Notes: a model not told the origin generated them from the sequence alone. Positions 1 to 5,701 are shown, counted from the first letter of the stretch. The stretch: DNA of 6,076 nucleotides from Paracoccaceae bacterium (GCA_016764835.1 JAESRD010000153.1:1-6076); one strand, 5' to 3'. Numbers and translations are program-made.

Positions 1-35
1 ATGTTGGCGGCGAAGTGCTTTGCACAGTCTTCTAA
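1..35 (+). CDS. rpsH: 30S ribosomal protein S8, C-terminal end only (partial)
   Basis: Reading in frame 3, the bases before the stop at 33-35 encode [10 protein letters not shown], which matches the conserved C-terminus of S8 (the GGE-[VI]-[LI]-C part packs in its C-terminal domain and is part of the rRNA-binding face). The rest of the gene lies upstream of the window. S8 binds the central domain of 16S rRNA early in 30S assembly and, in E. coli, represses the spc operon by binding its mRNA; whether that holds here cannot be seen. The stop codon overlaps the SD of the next gene (AAGGAG, 34-39), so rpsH and rplF are probably translationally coupled. Only ten residues are visible, but the order rpsH-rplF is nearly universal, which supports the call. 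Confidence 0.85.
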   Translation, partial: VGGEVLCTVF

Positions 36-45
36 GGAGCCGGAT

Positions 46-579
46 ATGTCACGTATCGGAAAAAAACCGGTCTCCTTGCCCGATGGTGTTACCGTCGAGA
101 TCAATGGACAGACTGTAGAAGTAAAAGGCCCTAAGGGCACGCGTACCTTCAAAGCGACTGATGATGTTTCAATCACGCTCGAAGATGGCGCTGTTGTTGT
201 CACACCGCGTGGTTCTTCCAAGCGGGCGCGTCAGCAATGGGGCATGTCACGTACGATGATCGTAAACTGCATCACCGGTGTCACCGAGGGTTTCAAGAAA
301 GAGCTTGAAATCCAGGGTGTTGGTTACCGCGCACAGCTTCAGGGCAATAACCTGAAATTGCAGCTTGGTTACAGCCACGATGTCATCTTTGCTATTCCTG
401 ACGGGGTTACGGTCACTGCACCAAAGCTCACACAGGTTATTGTCGAGGGTATCGATCAGCAGCTCGTCGGCCAAGTCGCGGCCAATATCCGTGAATGGCG
501 CAAGCCAGAGCCTTATAAAGGCAAGGGTATTCGCTACAAAGGCGAGTTTATCTTCCGCAAAGAAGGCAAGAAGAAGTAA
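46..579 (+). CDS. rplF: 50S ribosomal protein L6
   Basis: L6 binds 23S rRNA near the sarcin-ricin loop and the GTPase-factor site of the large subunit. The protein is 177 residues, the normal bacterial length. It begins [15 protein letters not shown], the typical L6 N-terminus, has the two-repeat fold of the family with the central [10 protein letters not shown] segment (about 88-97), and ends with the L6 signature PEPYKGKGI (154-162) and a Lys-rich tail. I chose ATG 46 rather than the in-frame ATG at base 1: the longer form would add 15 residues read from the rpsH end, whereas ATG 46 has an AAGGAG SD six nucleotides upstream and gives the family N-terminus. It sits between rpsH and rplR in the spc operon, with an 11-nt gap to rplR. 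Nothing is odd in the protein. Confidence 0.98.
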   Translation: MSRIGKKPVSLPDGVTVEINGQTVEVKGPKGTRTFKATDDVSITLEDGAVVVTPRGSSKRARQQWGMSRTMIVNCITGVTEGFKKELEIQGVGYRAQLQGNNLKLQLGYSHDVIFAIPDGVTVTAPKLTQVIVEGIDQQLVGQVAANIREWRKPEPYKGKGIRYKGEFIFRKEGKKK

Positions 580-590
580 GGACGCATAAA

Positions 591-950
591 ATGGCTACTA
601 GCAAACGGGACTTGTTTCTGAAGCGCCGCCAGCGCGTTCGGAGCAAACTTCGCAAGGTGAATACGGGGCGCATGCGCCTGTCAGTTCACCGCTCAAACAA
701 GAATATCAGCGTCCAGCTGATTGATGATGCGGCCGGTGTTACACTGGCTTCAGCATCAACGCAGGACAAAGATCTTGGCGTTTTGGGCAAGAACAATATC
801 GAAGCCGCAACTAAAGTGGGCGAAGCAATTGCTAAGCGCGCTAAAGCTGCCGGCGTTGAAGAAGCTTATTTCGACCGGGGCGGCTTCCTGTTTCACGGGA
901 AAGTCAAAGCACTGGCCGAAGCGGCGCGTAGCGCCGGGCTGAAGATCTAA
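591..950 (+). CDS. rplR: 50S ribosomal protein L18
   Basis: L18 binds 5S rRNA and helps attach it to 23S rRNA in the central protuberance. The 119-residue product has the usual length and the usual layout: a basic N-terminal tail ([20 protein letters not shown]), the [11 protein letters not shown] strand (29-39) and the strongly conserved [12 protein letters not shown] segment (94-105) before a C-terminal helix. The start ATG has a TAAGGA SD (577-582) made partly from the rplF stop codon, which indicates coupled translation with rplF. The next gene, rpsE, starts 13 nt after the stop. The order rplF-rplR-rpsE is the standard spc order, so the call is secure. Confidence 0.98.
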   Translation: MATSKRDLFLKRRQRVRSKLRKVNTGRMRLSVHRSNKNISVQLIDDAAGVTLASASTQDKDLGVLGKNNIEAATKVGEAIAKRAKAAGVEEAYFDRGGFLFHGKVKALAEAARSAGLKI

Positions 951-963
951 AGGAGCGAGGAAT

Positions 964-1548
964 ATGGCAGAGAGACAGAACCGCCGGGGAGGTCGCGATC
1001 GCGACGAGAACCCGGAATTCGCTGACCGCCTCGTGGCGATCAACCGCGTATCCAAGACGGTCAAAGGGGGTAAGCGTTTTGGCTTCGCCGCTCTGGTCGT
1101 TGTTGGTGATCAAAAGGGCCGGGTCGGCTTTGGCAAAGGTAAAGCCAAAGAAGTACCCGAAGCGATCCGTAAAGCAACTGAGCAAGCTAAGCGCCAGATG
1201 GTTCGTATACCTCTGCGCGAAGGCCGCACTCTGCACCACGACATGGAAGGGCGCCACGGCGCCGGCAAAGTCGTGATGCGCACAGCCGTTGCGGGTACTG
1301 GCATTATTGCCGGTGGCCCAATGCGTGCCGTGTTCGAGATGTTGGGCGTGCAGGACGTTGTGTCCAAATCGCTGGGCTCGCAGAACCCATATAACATGAT
1401 CCGTGCCACCATTGACGGTCTGACCAAAGGTCAGTCGCCGCGCAATGTTGCCCAGCGTCGTGGTAAAAAGGTTGCGGACATCTTGCGGCGTCCTGATGAC
1501 CAAACAACAGCACCGGCAGACGAAGCCGAAGCTGTTGCAGAAGCATAA
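964..1548 (+). CDS. rpsE: 30S ribosomal protein S5
   Basis: S5 lies on the solvent side of the small subunit near the mRNA entry and decoding region; mutations in it affect accuracy and spectinomycin sensitivity. The 194-residue product has a basic disordered start (about 1-17), the double-stranded-RNA-binding-like N-terminal domain (about 19-82) with the [11 protein letters not shown] loop (31-41, the region where spectinomycin-resistance changes are known in E. coli) and the [17 protein letters not shown] motif (52-68). The C-terminal domain (about 95-173) holds [20 protein letters not shown]. An Ala/Glu/Asp-rich tail (about 178-194) makes it longer than the 167-residue E. coli protein, as is usual in alphaproteobacteria. 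An AAGGAG SD overlaps the rplR stop and lies just before the start. The gap to rpmD is 12 nt. Confidence 0.98.
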   Translation: MAERQNRRGGRDRDENPEFADRLVAINRVSKTVKGGKRFGFAALVVVGDQKGRVGFGKGKAKEVPEAIRKATEQAKRQMVRIPLREGRTLHHDMEGRHGAGKVVMRTAVAGTGIIAGGPMRAVFEMLGVQDVVSKSLGSQNPYNMIRATIDGLTKGQSPRNVAQRRGKKVADILRRPDDQTTAPADEAEAVAEA

Positions 1549-1560
1549 GGAAATCTGAGC

Positions 1561-1749
1561 ATGGCAAAGACTATCGTCGTCAAGCAGATCGGTTCTCCGA
1601 TCCGCCGCCCAGCCAAGCAGCGCGCTACGCTGGTTGGCCTTGGCCTAAACAAAATGCACAAGACCCGTGAACTGGAAGATACACCTTCCGTCCGCGGCAT
1701 GGTCAACAGCATTTCGCATCTCGTCGAGATCATCGAAGAGCGCGGTTAA
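1561..1749 (+). CDS. rpmD: 50S ribosomal protein L30
   Basis: L30 is a small 23S-rRNA-binding protein of the large subunit, absent in some bacterial groups. The 62-residue product is the normal length and shows the family core: [15 protein letters not shown] (3-17), the [15 protein letters not shown] stretch (24-38) and the [16 protein letters not shown] helix (40-55). A TAAGGA SD at 1546-1551 overlaps the rpsE stop codon, so it is probably coupled to rpsE. In most bacteria rplO follows within a few tens of bases; here the gene is followed by a perfect palindrome (1748-1759), an intrinsic terminator and an inverted gene, making it the last gene of its transcript. Confidence 0.97.
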   Translation: MAKTIVVKQIGSPIRRPAKQRATLVGLGLNKMHKTRELEDTPSVRGMVNSISHLVEIIEERG

Positions 1750-1777
1750 AACCGGTTTTCGGTATAGCTTGAACATC

Positions 1778-1808
1778 GAGCGTCCCGTTTGGTCGGGGCG
1801 CTCTTTTT
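1778..1808 (+). terminator. Rho-independent terminator after rpmD
   Basis: A ten-base-pair stem (1778-1787 with 1794-1803: GAGCGTCCCG against CGGGGCGCTC, one G-U pair) closes a six-base loop (TTTGGT) and is followed directly by TTTTT at 1804-1808. This is a textbook intrinsic terminator reading on the plus strand. It begins 28 nt after the rpmD stop and should end or strongly reduce transcription of the upstream spc genes. On the minus strand the same hairpin is followed by GATGTTCAAG, without a T run, so it is unlikely to end the convergent transcript well. Confidence 0.9.
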
Positions 1809-1811
1809 GCG

Positions 1812-2585
1812 TTAGCAACCTATCGCCATCCATGAAACGCGCCAATTTCTGCTGGCCGATTTGGCATACTCCATAATGTTTATCGATTCATCTGTGCCCC
1901 AATTCAGGGAATAGACAAAATTATCTGTCTGAGGGCTATAAATCGCGTTGGTCCCCCTTGCCGCGGCGTGGCCGCTATCACCTTGTAAATTTACAAAGTA
2001 AATTGGTGTTTGGGTAAAGTGGGCAGCAGAAGTGTCGATGTTTGCCCACATGTCCGTGTCGGCGGGAGTGCTGTCATATGGTTGCCAGTTGAGTGAATTG
2101 TCTTCGGCGACTCCAGCAAACAGTCGAGCAGTCTCACAACCTTCGATTTGGCCGCCAATCATTGAATTTACCGCAGCCAAAACTGCCACAGGGTCCTCGG
2201 CACCATTCCAATTATTGAAAAAATTAGTCACCGCCTGCATATTTTCTGTGTTTTCTAAAGCCGCAAGTGTTGATCCTAGTGAGCTAATTCTTGTTTGCAG
2301 TGCGTAAATTTCTTCGTCTCTAGCTTCGAGTTTCCCAATGATCTGGTTTGCAATGGCAATAGCTTCGTTCAAAATTGCGGATCGATTGTTTATGTCCTCC
2401 ATAATTTCTCCGTGTACATTTTCGGCTATGCTTCCAACCTGGCTTTTTGCAAAACTCCAAACCGAAAGTAGCGCTGCAAGTAGCGCTGTTACATTTATCG
2501 GGCCCCAGAATTTGAATATGCGTTCCAGGTGTGATGTCACCTCGTCTCTTAGCTCTAGCTTTGCTTTATCGGTTAATTCGCCCAT
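1812..2585 (-). CDS. Unrecognised single-pass membrane protein with coiled coil, inserted in the spc operon
   Basis: I do not recognise this 257-residue protein. Visible parts are a charged amphipathic N-terminus (1-25), one hydrophobic segment (about 27-46, containing VTALLAALLSVWSFA), and a long helical stretch with coiled-coil character (about 48-115). A C-terminal region (about 116-257) is rich in Asn, Asp, Trp and Tyr, has six Trp (126, 167, 180, 229, 248, 252) and two Cys, at 150 and at the very last residue. Arg22 and Lys25 just before the membrane segment suggest the N-terminus is inside and the coiled coil and C-terminal domain are outside, possibly periplasmic; this is inference. 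I chose ATG 2585 because AGGTGAG lies six bases upstream; an in-frame TTG at 2669 would add 28 basic residues without an SD. The gene is convergent with rpmD and divergent from rplO. Its DNA is visibly AT-richer than the flanks (24 of 60 G+C at 2221-2280 and at 2401-2460, against 38 of 60 in rplO at 2941-3000), suggesting acquisition. The full open frame and good SD support a real gene; its function is unknown. Confidence 0.8.
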   Translation of the reverse strand: MGELTDKAKLELRDEVTSHLERIFKFWGPINVTALLAALLSVWSFAKSQVGSIAENVHGEIMEDINNRSAILNEAIAIANQIIGKLEARDEEIYALQTRISSLGSTLAALENTENMQAVTNFFNNWNGAEDPVAVLAAVNSMIGGQIEGCETARLFAGVAEDNSLNWQPYDSTPADTDMWANIDTSAAHFTQTPIYFVNLQGDSGHAAARGTNAIYSPQTDNFVYSLNWGTDESINIMEYAKSASRNWRVSWMAIGC

Positions 2586-2591
2586 GGCTGT

Positions 2592-2598
2592 CTCACCT
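2592..2598 (-). promoter_or_regulatory. Ribosome binding site of the inverted gene
   Basis: On the minus strand AGGTGAG lies six bases before ATG 2585. It is the only SD-like sequence near a possible start of this frame and decides the start codon in favour of the 257-residue form. Confidence 0.7.
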
Positions 2599-2741
2599 AT
2601 ATACGTTTCTAAATTTGAATTTTGGTTCGCATAGCGCTTTAAGCGTATTGGAATGCGAGGCCTTCGCAATGAGTGTTAACTTTCTGTTCACGGATTTAAC
2701 GTTGAATTGACGATTTTGGGCGGTAATCGCTCGCAGTGCAC
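2599..2741. other. Noncoding stretch between the divergent inverted gene and rplO; palindromes, no clear minus promoter
   Basis: The stretch holds no convincing gene. It contains two small inverted repeats: CGCTT/AAGCG around one base (2635-2645) and TGCGA/TCGCA around five bases (2654-2668). A near-palindrome centred on AACGTT lies at 2694-2707. The best minus-strand promoter I can find is TTGCGA (2669 down to 2664) with TACGCT sixteen bases on, which is weak. G+C is low up to about 2700 (24 of 60 at 2581-2640, 26 of 60 at 2641-2700) and rises to 33 of 60 at 2701-2760, so the right edge of the foreign-looking DNA is probably near 2700. Confidence 0.5.
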
Positions 2742-2770
2742 TTGTCTCGGGTAGGTGGGGCGTCTATACG
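2742..2770 (+). promoter_or_regulatory. Candidate sigma-70 promoter for rplO-secY-adk
   Basis: TTGTCT (2742-2747) and TATACG (2765-2770) are separated by 17 bases; each box matches four of six consensus positions. The -10 box sits in the loop of a short inverted repeat (GGGCG 2758-2762, CGCCC 2769-2773). Transcription would start near 2777, giving a leader of about 88 nt. A promoter is needed here because the terminator at 1778-1808 and the inverted gene separate rplO from the upstream spc promoter. An alternative -35, TTGACG at 2707-2712, lacks a good -10 at the right distance. Confidence 0.5.
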
Positions 2771-2817
2771 CCCACGGTGGTCCGTCGGGCCGCAGAATCA
2801 AACGCAAAAGCCGTGGT

Positions 2818-2842
2818 CGGCCGCTCCCGTCGCTGGGGGCCG
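2818..2842 (+). promoter_or_regulatory. GC-rich hairpin in the rplO leader
   Basis: CGGCC (2818-2822) pairs with GGCCG (2838-2842), and with one bulged G the stem continues as CTC (2824-2826) with GGG (2835-2837, one G-U). The hairpin ends ten bases before the rplO SD (AGGAG, 2853-2857). An alternative six-pair fold, 2823-2828 with 2835-2840, uses the same bases. It may shape translation of rplO, but no known ribosomal-protein leader is recognised. Confidence 0.4.
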
Positions 2843-2864
2843 CATCCGGCAGAGGAGAAGCGAC

Positions 2865-3338
2865 ATGAAACTGAACGAACTTCACGACAATCCAGGCGCC
2901 ACAAAGAAACGTATGCGCGTTGGTCGCGGTGTTGGCTCTGGCAAGGGCAAAATGGGTGGCCGCGGGATCAAAGGGCAAAAGTCCCGGTCCGGTGTGGCGA
3001 TCAAAGGGTTTGAAGGCGGGCAAATGCCCCTCTACCAACGCCTGCCAAAGCGTGGCTTCAACAAGCCAAACCGTAAGAAATTTGCCGTTGTGAACCTTGG
3101 CCTGATCCAAAAATTCATCGACGAAGGCAAAATTGATATTAAAGCCGCTCTTACCGAAGATGCGCTGATCGCTTCTGGCCTCGTGCGCCGCAAGCTTGAT
3201 GGCGTTCGGGTGCTCGGCAAAGGTGAAATCACTGCCAAAGTCACAATCGAAGTCACAGGTGCCTCCAAGGGCGCAGTGGAAGCGGTTGCGAAGGCTGGCG
3301 GGAAACTCACCGTGATCACGGCCCCTGCGGCCGAATAA
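2865..3338 (+). CDS. rplO: 50S ribosomal protein L15
   Basis: L15 is a late-assembly protein of the large subunit that threads a Gly/Arg/Lys-rich tail into 23S rRNA. The 157-residue product starts [20 protein letters not shown] and continues with the [15 protein letters not shown] tail (20-34), GQKSRSG (37-43) and [18 protein letters not shown] (48-65). The C-terminal domain holds the family signature region (about 114-146, [12 protein letters not shown] through EAVAKAGG). I chose ATG 2865 over upstream in-frame codons (the frame is open from before 2736) because it gives the conserved N-terminus and has AGGAG seven bases upstream. It is cut off from rpmD by more than 1.1 kb of terminator and inverted gene, and so starts a new transcription unit with secY and adk. 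Confidence 0.98.
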   Translation: MKLNELHDNPGATKKRMRVGRGVGSGKGKMGGRGIKGQKSRSGVAIKGFEGGQMPLYQRLPKRGFNKPNRKKFAVVNLGLIQKFIDEGKIDIKAALTEDALIASGLVRRKLDGVRVLGKGEITAKVTIEVTGASKGAVEAVAKAGGKLTVITAPAAE

Positions 3339-3386
3339 CCAGTTGCCGTGCGGCCCGTCCGTGCTTACATCTAGCTAAGTTTCCTT

Positions 3387-3421
3387 GCGCCGCCGATCCG
3401 GAAACCCCGGTCCGGCGGCGC
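3387..3421 (+). promoter_or_regulatory. Strong GC hairpin between rplO and secY, without a T run
   Basis: GCGCCGCCG (3387-3395) pairs perfectly with CGGCGGCGC (3413-3421), and the interior can add four G-C pairs (3398-3401 with 3407-3410) plus an A-T with single-base bulges. It is followed by TTACATGAAA, not by T residues, so it is not a canonical intrinsic terminator. It may attenuate, protect or mark processing of the mRNA between rplO and secY; the function is inferred only. It lies in the 106-nt gap 3339-3444, which holds nothing else I can support. Confidence 0.55.
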
Positions 3422-3444
3422 TTACATGAAAAGCGAGCCCTTAA

Positions 3445-4812
3445 ATGGCATCAGCAGCAGAGCAAATGGCATCGAATATGAGCTGGGGGGCCTTTGGTAA
3501 GGCAACCGAGCTGCGCAGCCGGATCTTGTTTACCCTTGGCCTTCTCATCGTCTACCGTATTGGCACATATCTCCCCGTACCGGGAATTGATGCCATCGCG
3601 CTTAAGTCGTTTATGGATGAGGCGGCCTCTGGCATTGGCGGCATCTTATCGATGTTCACCGGTGGCGCGCTGAGCCGCATGGGCATTTTCGCGCTCGGCA
3701 TTATGCCCTACATCTCTGCTTCCATCGTCTTTCAGCTCTTGGGTTCCATGTGGGAGCCGCTCAAGCAGCTGAAGAAAGAGGGCGAGCAGGGCCGCAAAAA
3801 GATGAACCAGTATACGCGCTATGCAACCGTCGCTCTGGCGACGTTTCAGGCGTTTACAATGGCCAAGAGCCTTGAGGCTGGCGGCCTAGCCCATGAGCCT
3901 GGTTTCTACTTCCAGGCCGCCTGTGTGGTGACGCTGGTTGGCGGCACAATGTTCCTGATGTGGATTGGTGAGCAGATCACCAGCCGTGGCATTGGTAACG
4001 GTATCTCGCTGATCATCTTCGTTGGCATTATCTCTGAAGTCCCCGCCGCCATGGCGCAGTTCTTTAGCCAAGGCCGCGCTGGCGCGATCTCAGTGCCTGT
4101 CATCCTCGGCGTAATCGTTATGATCGCGGTTATCTTGGCCTTCGTGGTGTTTATGGAGCGTTCCTTGCGCAAGATCCATATTCAGTATCCGCGCCGCCAA
4201 GTTGGCATGAAGGTCTATGACGGTGGCTCCAGCCACTTGCCAATCAAAGTAAACCCAGCCGGTGTTATCCCGGCGATCTTCGCCTCAGCATTGTTGCTGT
4301 TGCCAACGACGCTGGCGACATTCTCGTCTGGCGGCACAACCGGGCCAATCTTGTCCACGATCTTGGCCTATTTCGGCCCCGGTCAGCCGCTCTACCTGCT
4401 GTTCTTCACCGCCATGATCGTCTTCTTCACCTATTTCTATACCCGTGAAGTTGCGTTCAAGGTCGATGACGTTGCTGACAATCTCAAAAATCAAAACGGT
4501 TTTGTGCCGGGTATCCGGCCGGGCAAGCGCACGGCGGAATATCTGGATTATGTTGTGGTCCGGCTGCTTGTCCTTGGCTCGTCCTATCTGGCGCTGGTTT
4601 GCCTTCTGCCCGAAATCCTTCGTGCTCAGTTCTCGATCCCGTTTTACTTTGGCGGCACATCGGTGCTGATCATCGTGTCCGTCGGCATGGACACGATCCA
4701 ACAGGTGCAATCGCATCTGCTGGCGCATCAGTATGAAGGGTTGATTGAAAAGTCGCAGCTGCGCGGGAGGCGCGGCGGCAAGCGTAAGGCGAGGGGGCCT
4801 GCACGAAAATGA
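3445..4812 (+). CDS. secY: Protein translocase channel subunit SecY
   Basis: SecY forms the membrane channel of the SecYEG translocon, through which SecA-driven secretory proteins and ribosome-bound membrane proteins pass. The 455-residue product is the normal length and shows ten hydrophobic segments in the SecY pattern. It has TM1 (about 27-45, before TYLPVPGID), the plug/TM2 region (65-99, [21 protein letters not shown]), the [14 protein letters not shown] motif (182-195), [12 protein letters not shown] (269-280), the cytoplasmic C5 loop [15 protein letters not shown] (346-360, with Arg358 matching the SecA-critical Arg357 of E. coli) and [12 protein letters not shown] (414-425). The tail is short and basic. 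The SD before ATG 3445 is modest (AGCGAG, 3432-3437). The last codons overlap adk (ATGA), indicating coupled translation; the pairing with rplO and adk is the usual alphaproteobacterial layout. Confidence 0.98.
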   Translation: MASAAEQMASNMSWGAFGKATELRSRILFTLGLLIVYRIGTYLPVPGIDAIALKSFMDEAASGIGGILSMFTGGALSRMGIFALGIMPYISASIVFQLLGSMWEPLKQLKKEGEQGRKKMNQYTRYATVALATFQAFTMAKSLEAGGLAHEPGFYFQAACVVTLVGGTMFLMWIGEQITSRGIGNGISLIIFVGIISEVPAAMAQFFSQGRAGAISVPVILGVIVMIAVILAFVVFMERSLRKIHIQYPRRQVGMKVYDGGSSHLPIKVNPAGVIPAIFASALLLLPTTLATFSSGGTTGPILSTILAYFGPGQPLYLLFFTAMIVFFTYFYTREVAFKVDDVADNLKNQNGFVPGIRPGKRTAEYLDYVVVRLLVLGSSYLALVCLLPEILRAQFSIPFYFGGTSVLIIVSVGMDTIQQVQSHLLAHQYEGLIEKSQLRGRRGGKRKARGPARK

Positions 4813-5456
4813 ACATAATTTTACTCGGCCCACCGGGCGCAGGTAAAGGCACGCAAGCAAAGATGTTGGTCGAAGCGCGCGGCATGGTGCAGCTCTCTAC
4901 CGGTGGCATGCTGCGCGCTGCCCGCAGTTCTGGTACTGAGATGGGCCAGCAAGTCGCGGCCGTGATGGACCGCGGCGACCTTGTCACAGATGAGATTGTC
5001 ATCGGCCTGATCCGTGAGCAGCTGACCTCTGGCAAAGCCAAGGGCGGCTATATCTTTGACGGCTTCCCGCGCACTTTGGCTCAAGCCGACGCGCTGGCAG
5101 CCCTCATGGCTGAGCTGGGTGAGACCCTCGACCATGCAATCGAGATACAGGTTGATGACGAAGAGATGGTTGTCCGTGTCACTGGCCGCTCAACTTGCGC
5201 CGATTGCGGTGAAGTATATCACGATGTGAACAAGCCCGAGCCAGCTGATGGCAAATGCGCTAAATGCGGCCATACCGCGTTTACCCGCCGGGCAGATGAT
5301 AACGAGGCCAGCCTGCGCACAAGGCTGTTTGCCTATTACAAACAGACCTCGCCGCTGATTGGCTATTACTACGCCAAAGGCGATCTGTCATCGGTCGATG
5401 GCTTGAAAGAAATCGCTGAAGTCGGCGCCGCGATGGATGCTGTTCTAAACAGCTAA
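4809..5456 (+). CDS. adk: Adenylate kinase, long form with Cys4 zinc-type lid
   Basis: Adk catalyses ATP + AMP to 2 ADP in the cytoplasm. The 215-residue product has the P-loop GPPGAGKGT (7-15), the NMP-binding motif STGGMLR (30-36) with Arg36, DGFPRT (84-89) with Asp84 and Arg88, Arg123 and Arg127 before the lid, and RADDN (161-165) followed by Arg170 and Arg172. The lid (about 128-160) carries Cys130, Cys133, Cys150 and Cys153 as two C-x2-C pairs, the structural zinc-site pattern. One residue is unusual: position 33, normally Asp in STGDMLR, is Gly here (codon GGC). The start ATG overlaps the secY stop (4809-4812), with a purine-rich GAGGGGG about ten bases upstream. No clear terminator follows (only a four-pair hairpin at 5463-5473), so read-through toward rpsM is possible. 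Confidence 0.97.
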   Translation: MNIILLGPPGAGKGTQAKMLVEARGMVQLSTGGMLRAARSSGTEMGQQVAAVMDRGDLVTDEIVIGLIREQLTSGKAKGGYIFDGFPRTLAQADALAALMAELGETLDHAIEIQVDDEEMVVRVTGRSTCADCGEVYHDVNKPEPADGKCAKCGHTAFTRRADDNEASLRTRLFAYYKQTSPLIGYYYAKGDLSSVDGLKEIAEVGAAMDAVLNS

Positions 5457-5512
5457 AACCGCGCCACTTTGGCCTGAACCGGGGCAGATAGCATAAACCT
5501 CTTGACAGGGGG

Positions 5513-5541
5513 TTGACGCTATCTCCGATCCCCAATATTTA
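5513..5541 (+). promoter_or_regulatory. Candidate promoter of the alpha operon (rpsM)
   Basis: TTGACG (5513-5518) is followed after 17 bases by TATTTA (5536-5541). A second, perfect -35-like TTGACA lies eleven bases upstream (5502-5507), one helical turn away, but has no -10 at the right distance. An inverted repeat AGATAGC (5486-5492) / GCTATCT (5518-5524) brackets both -35 boxes and could be an operator or coincidence. The start point would be near 5548, giving a leader of about 150 nt. The -35 is good; the -10 matches only three of six positions. Confidence 0.5.
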
Positions 5542-5574
5542 GCGCCATCCTACCTCGCAGAATCGGTAAAGAAT

Positions 5575-5682
5575 CAGACACGCGTCTGTCTTTGCTGCGC
5601 CTGCTAGGTTCGGTAACTCAGCCTGCGGAAAATCCGCGGGCTGCTGTTGTGAAAAAAGGGCCCGGTTTGACGGGCTCGCAAC
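5575..5682 (+). promoter_or_regulatory. Structured 5' leader of rpsM with three hairpins
   Basis: Three hairpins follow the predicted start. The first is CAGAC/GTCTG (5575-5579 with 5584-5588), loop ACGC. The second is an eleven-pair stem, 5619-5629 with 5633-5643, loop AAA, one G-U. The third has an outer stem 5646-5650 with 5678-5682 (one G-U), an A-rich bulge 5651-5657 and an inner seven-pair stem 5658-5664 with 5671-5677 (loop GTTTGA, one G-U). The third ends two bases before the SD (AAAGGA, 5685-5690). None is followed by a T run, so termination is unlikely. In E. coli, S4 represses the alpha operon through a structured rpsM leader; a similar role here is inference, as I see no match to the E. 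coli pseudoknot. Confidence 0.5.
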
Positions 5683-5684
5683 GT

Positions 5685-5701
5685 AAAGGAACGAAAATTT
5701 G
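5685..5701 (+). promoter_or_regulatory. Ribosome binding site and TTG start of rpsM
   Basis: AAAGGA (5685-5690) stands eight bases before TTG 5699-5701. No ATG or GTG lies in frame nearby that would keep the S13 N-terminus (ARIAGVNLP), so TTG is the start. Confidence 0.85.

Noticed and set aside
1..45. In-frame ATG at base 1 extending rplF by 15 residues
   Set aside because: These bases encode the end of rpsH in another frame; the L6 N-terminus and the SD point to ATG 46.
904..1503. Long minus-strand open frame (199 codons) across rplR and rpsE
   Set aside because: It is a shadow of the secure rpsE gene; codon bias of the sense gene keeps the opposite frame open.
2032..2634. Two plus-strand open frames (2032-2307 and 2338-2634) opposite the orphan gene
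   Set aside because: Short, no good SD, and antisense to a longer frame with a good SD and sensible protein architecture.
2586..2669. TTG start at 2669 giving a 285-residue form of the orphan protein
   Set aside because: No SD before it, and the added 28 residues come from sequence with palindromes; ATG 2585 has AGGTGAG at good spacing.
1741..2760. Insertion sequence or transposon at the rpmD-rplO break
   Set aside because: No transposase-like protein, no matching terminal inverted repeats and no target duplication were found by eye.
2736..2864. N-terminal extension of rplO by 43 codons
   Set aside because: It has no family support, overlaps the candidate promoter, and ATG 2865 gives the conserved L15 start with a good SD.
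3426..3500. Tiny open frame (24 codons) beginning ATGAAAAGCGAG and overlapping the secY start
   Set aside because: No SD, formed from the secY ribosome-binding region in another frame; no evidence of translation.
4285..4860. Minus-strand open frame of 191 codons across secY and adk
   Set aside because: Shadow of secY; the product has no recognisable fold or start signal.
5463..5473. Terminator after adk
   Set aside because: Only a four-pair stem (GCCA/TGGC) and no T run follow the adk stop.
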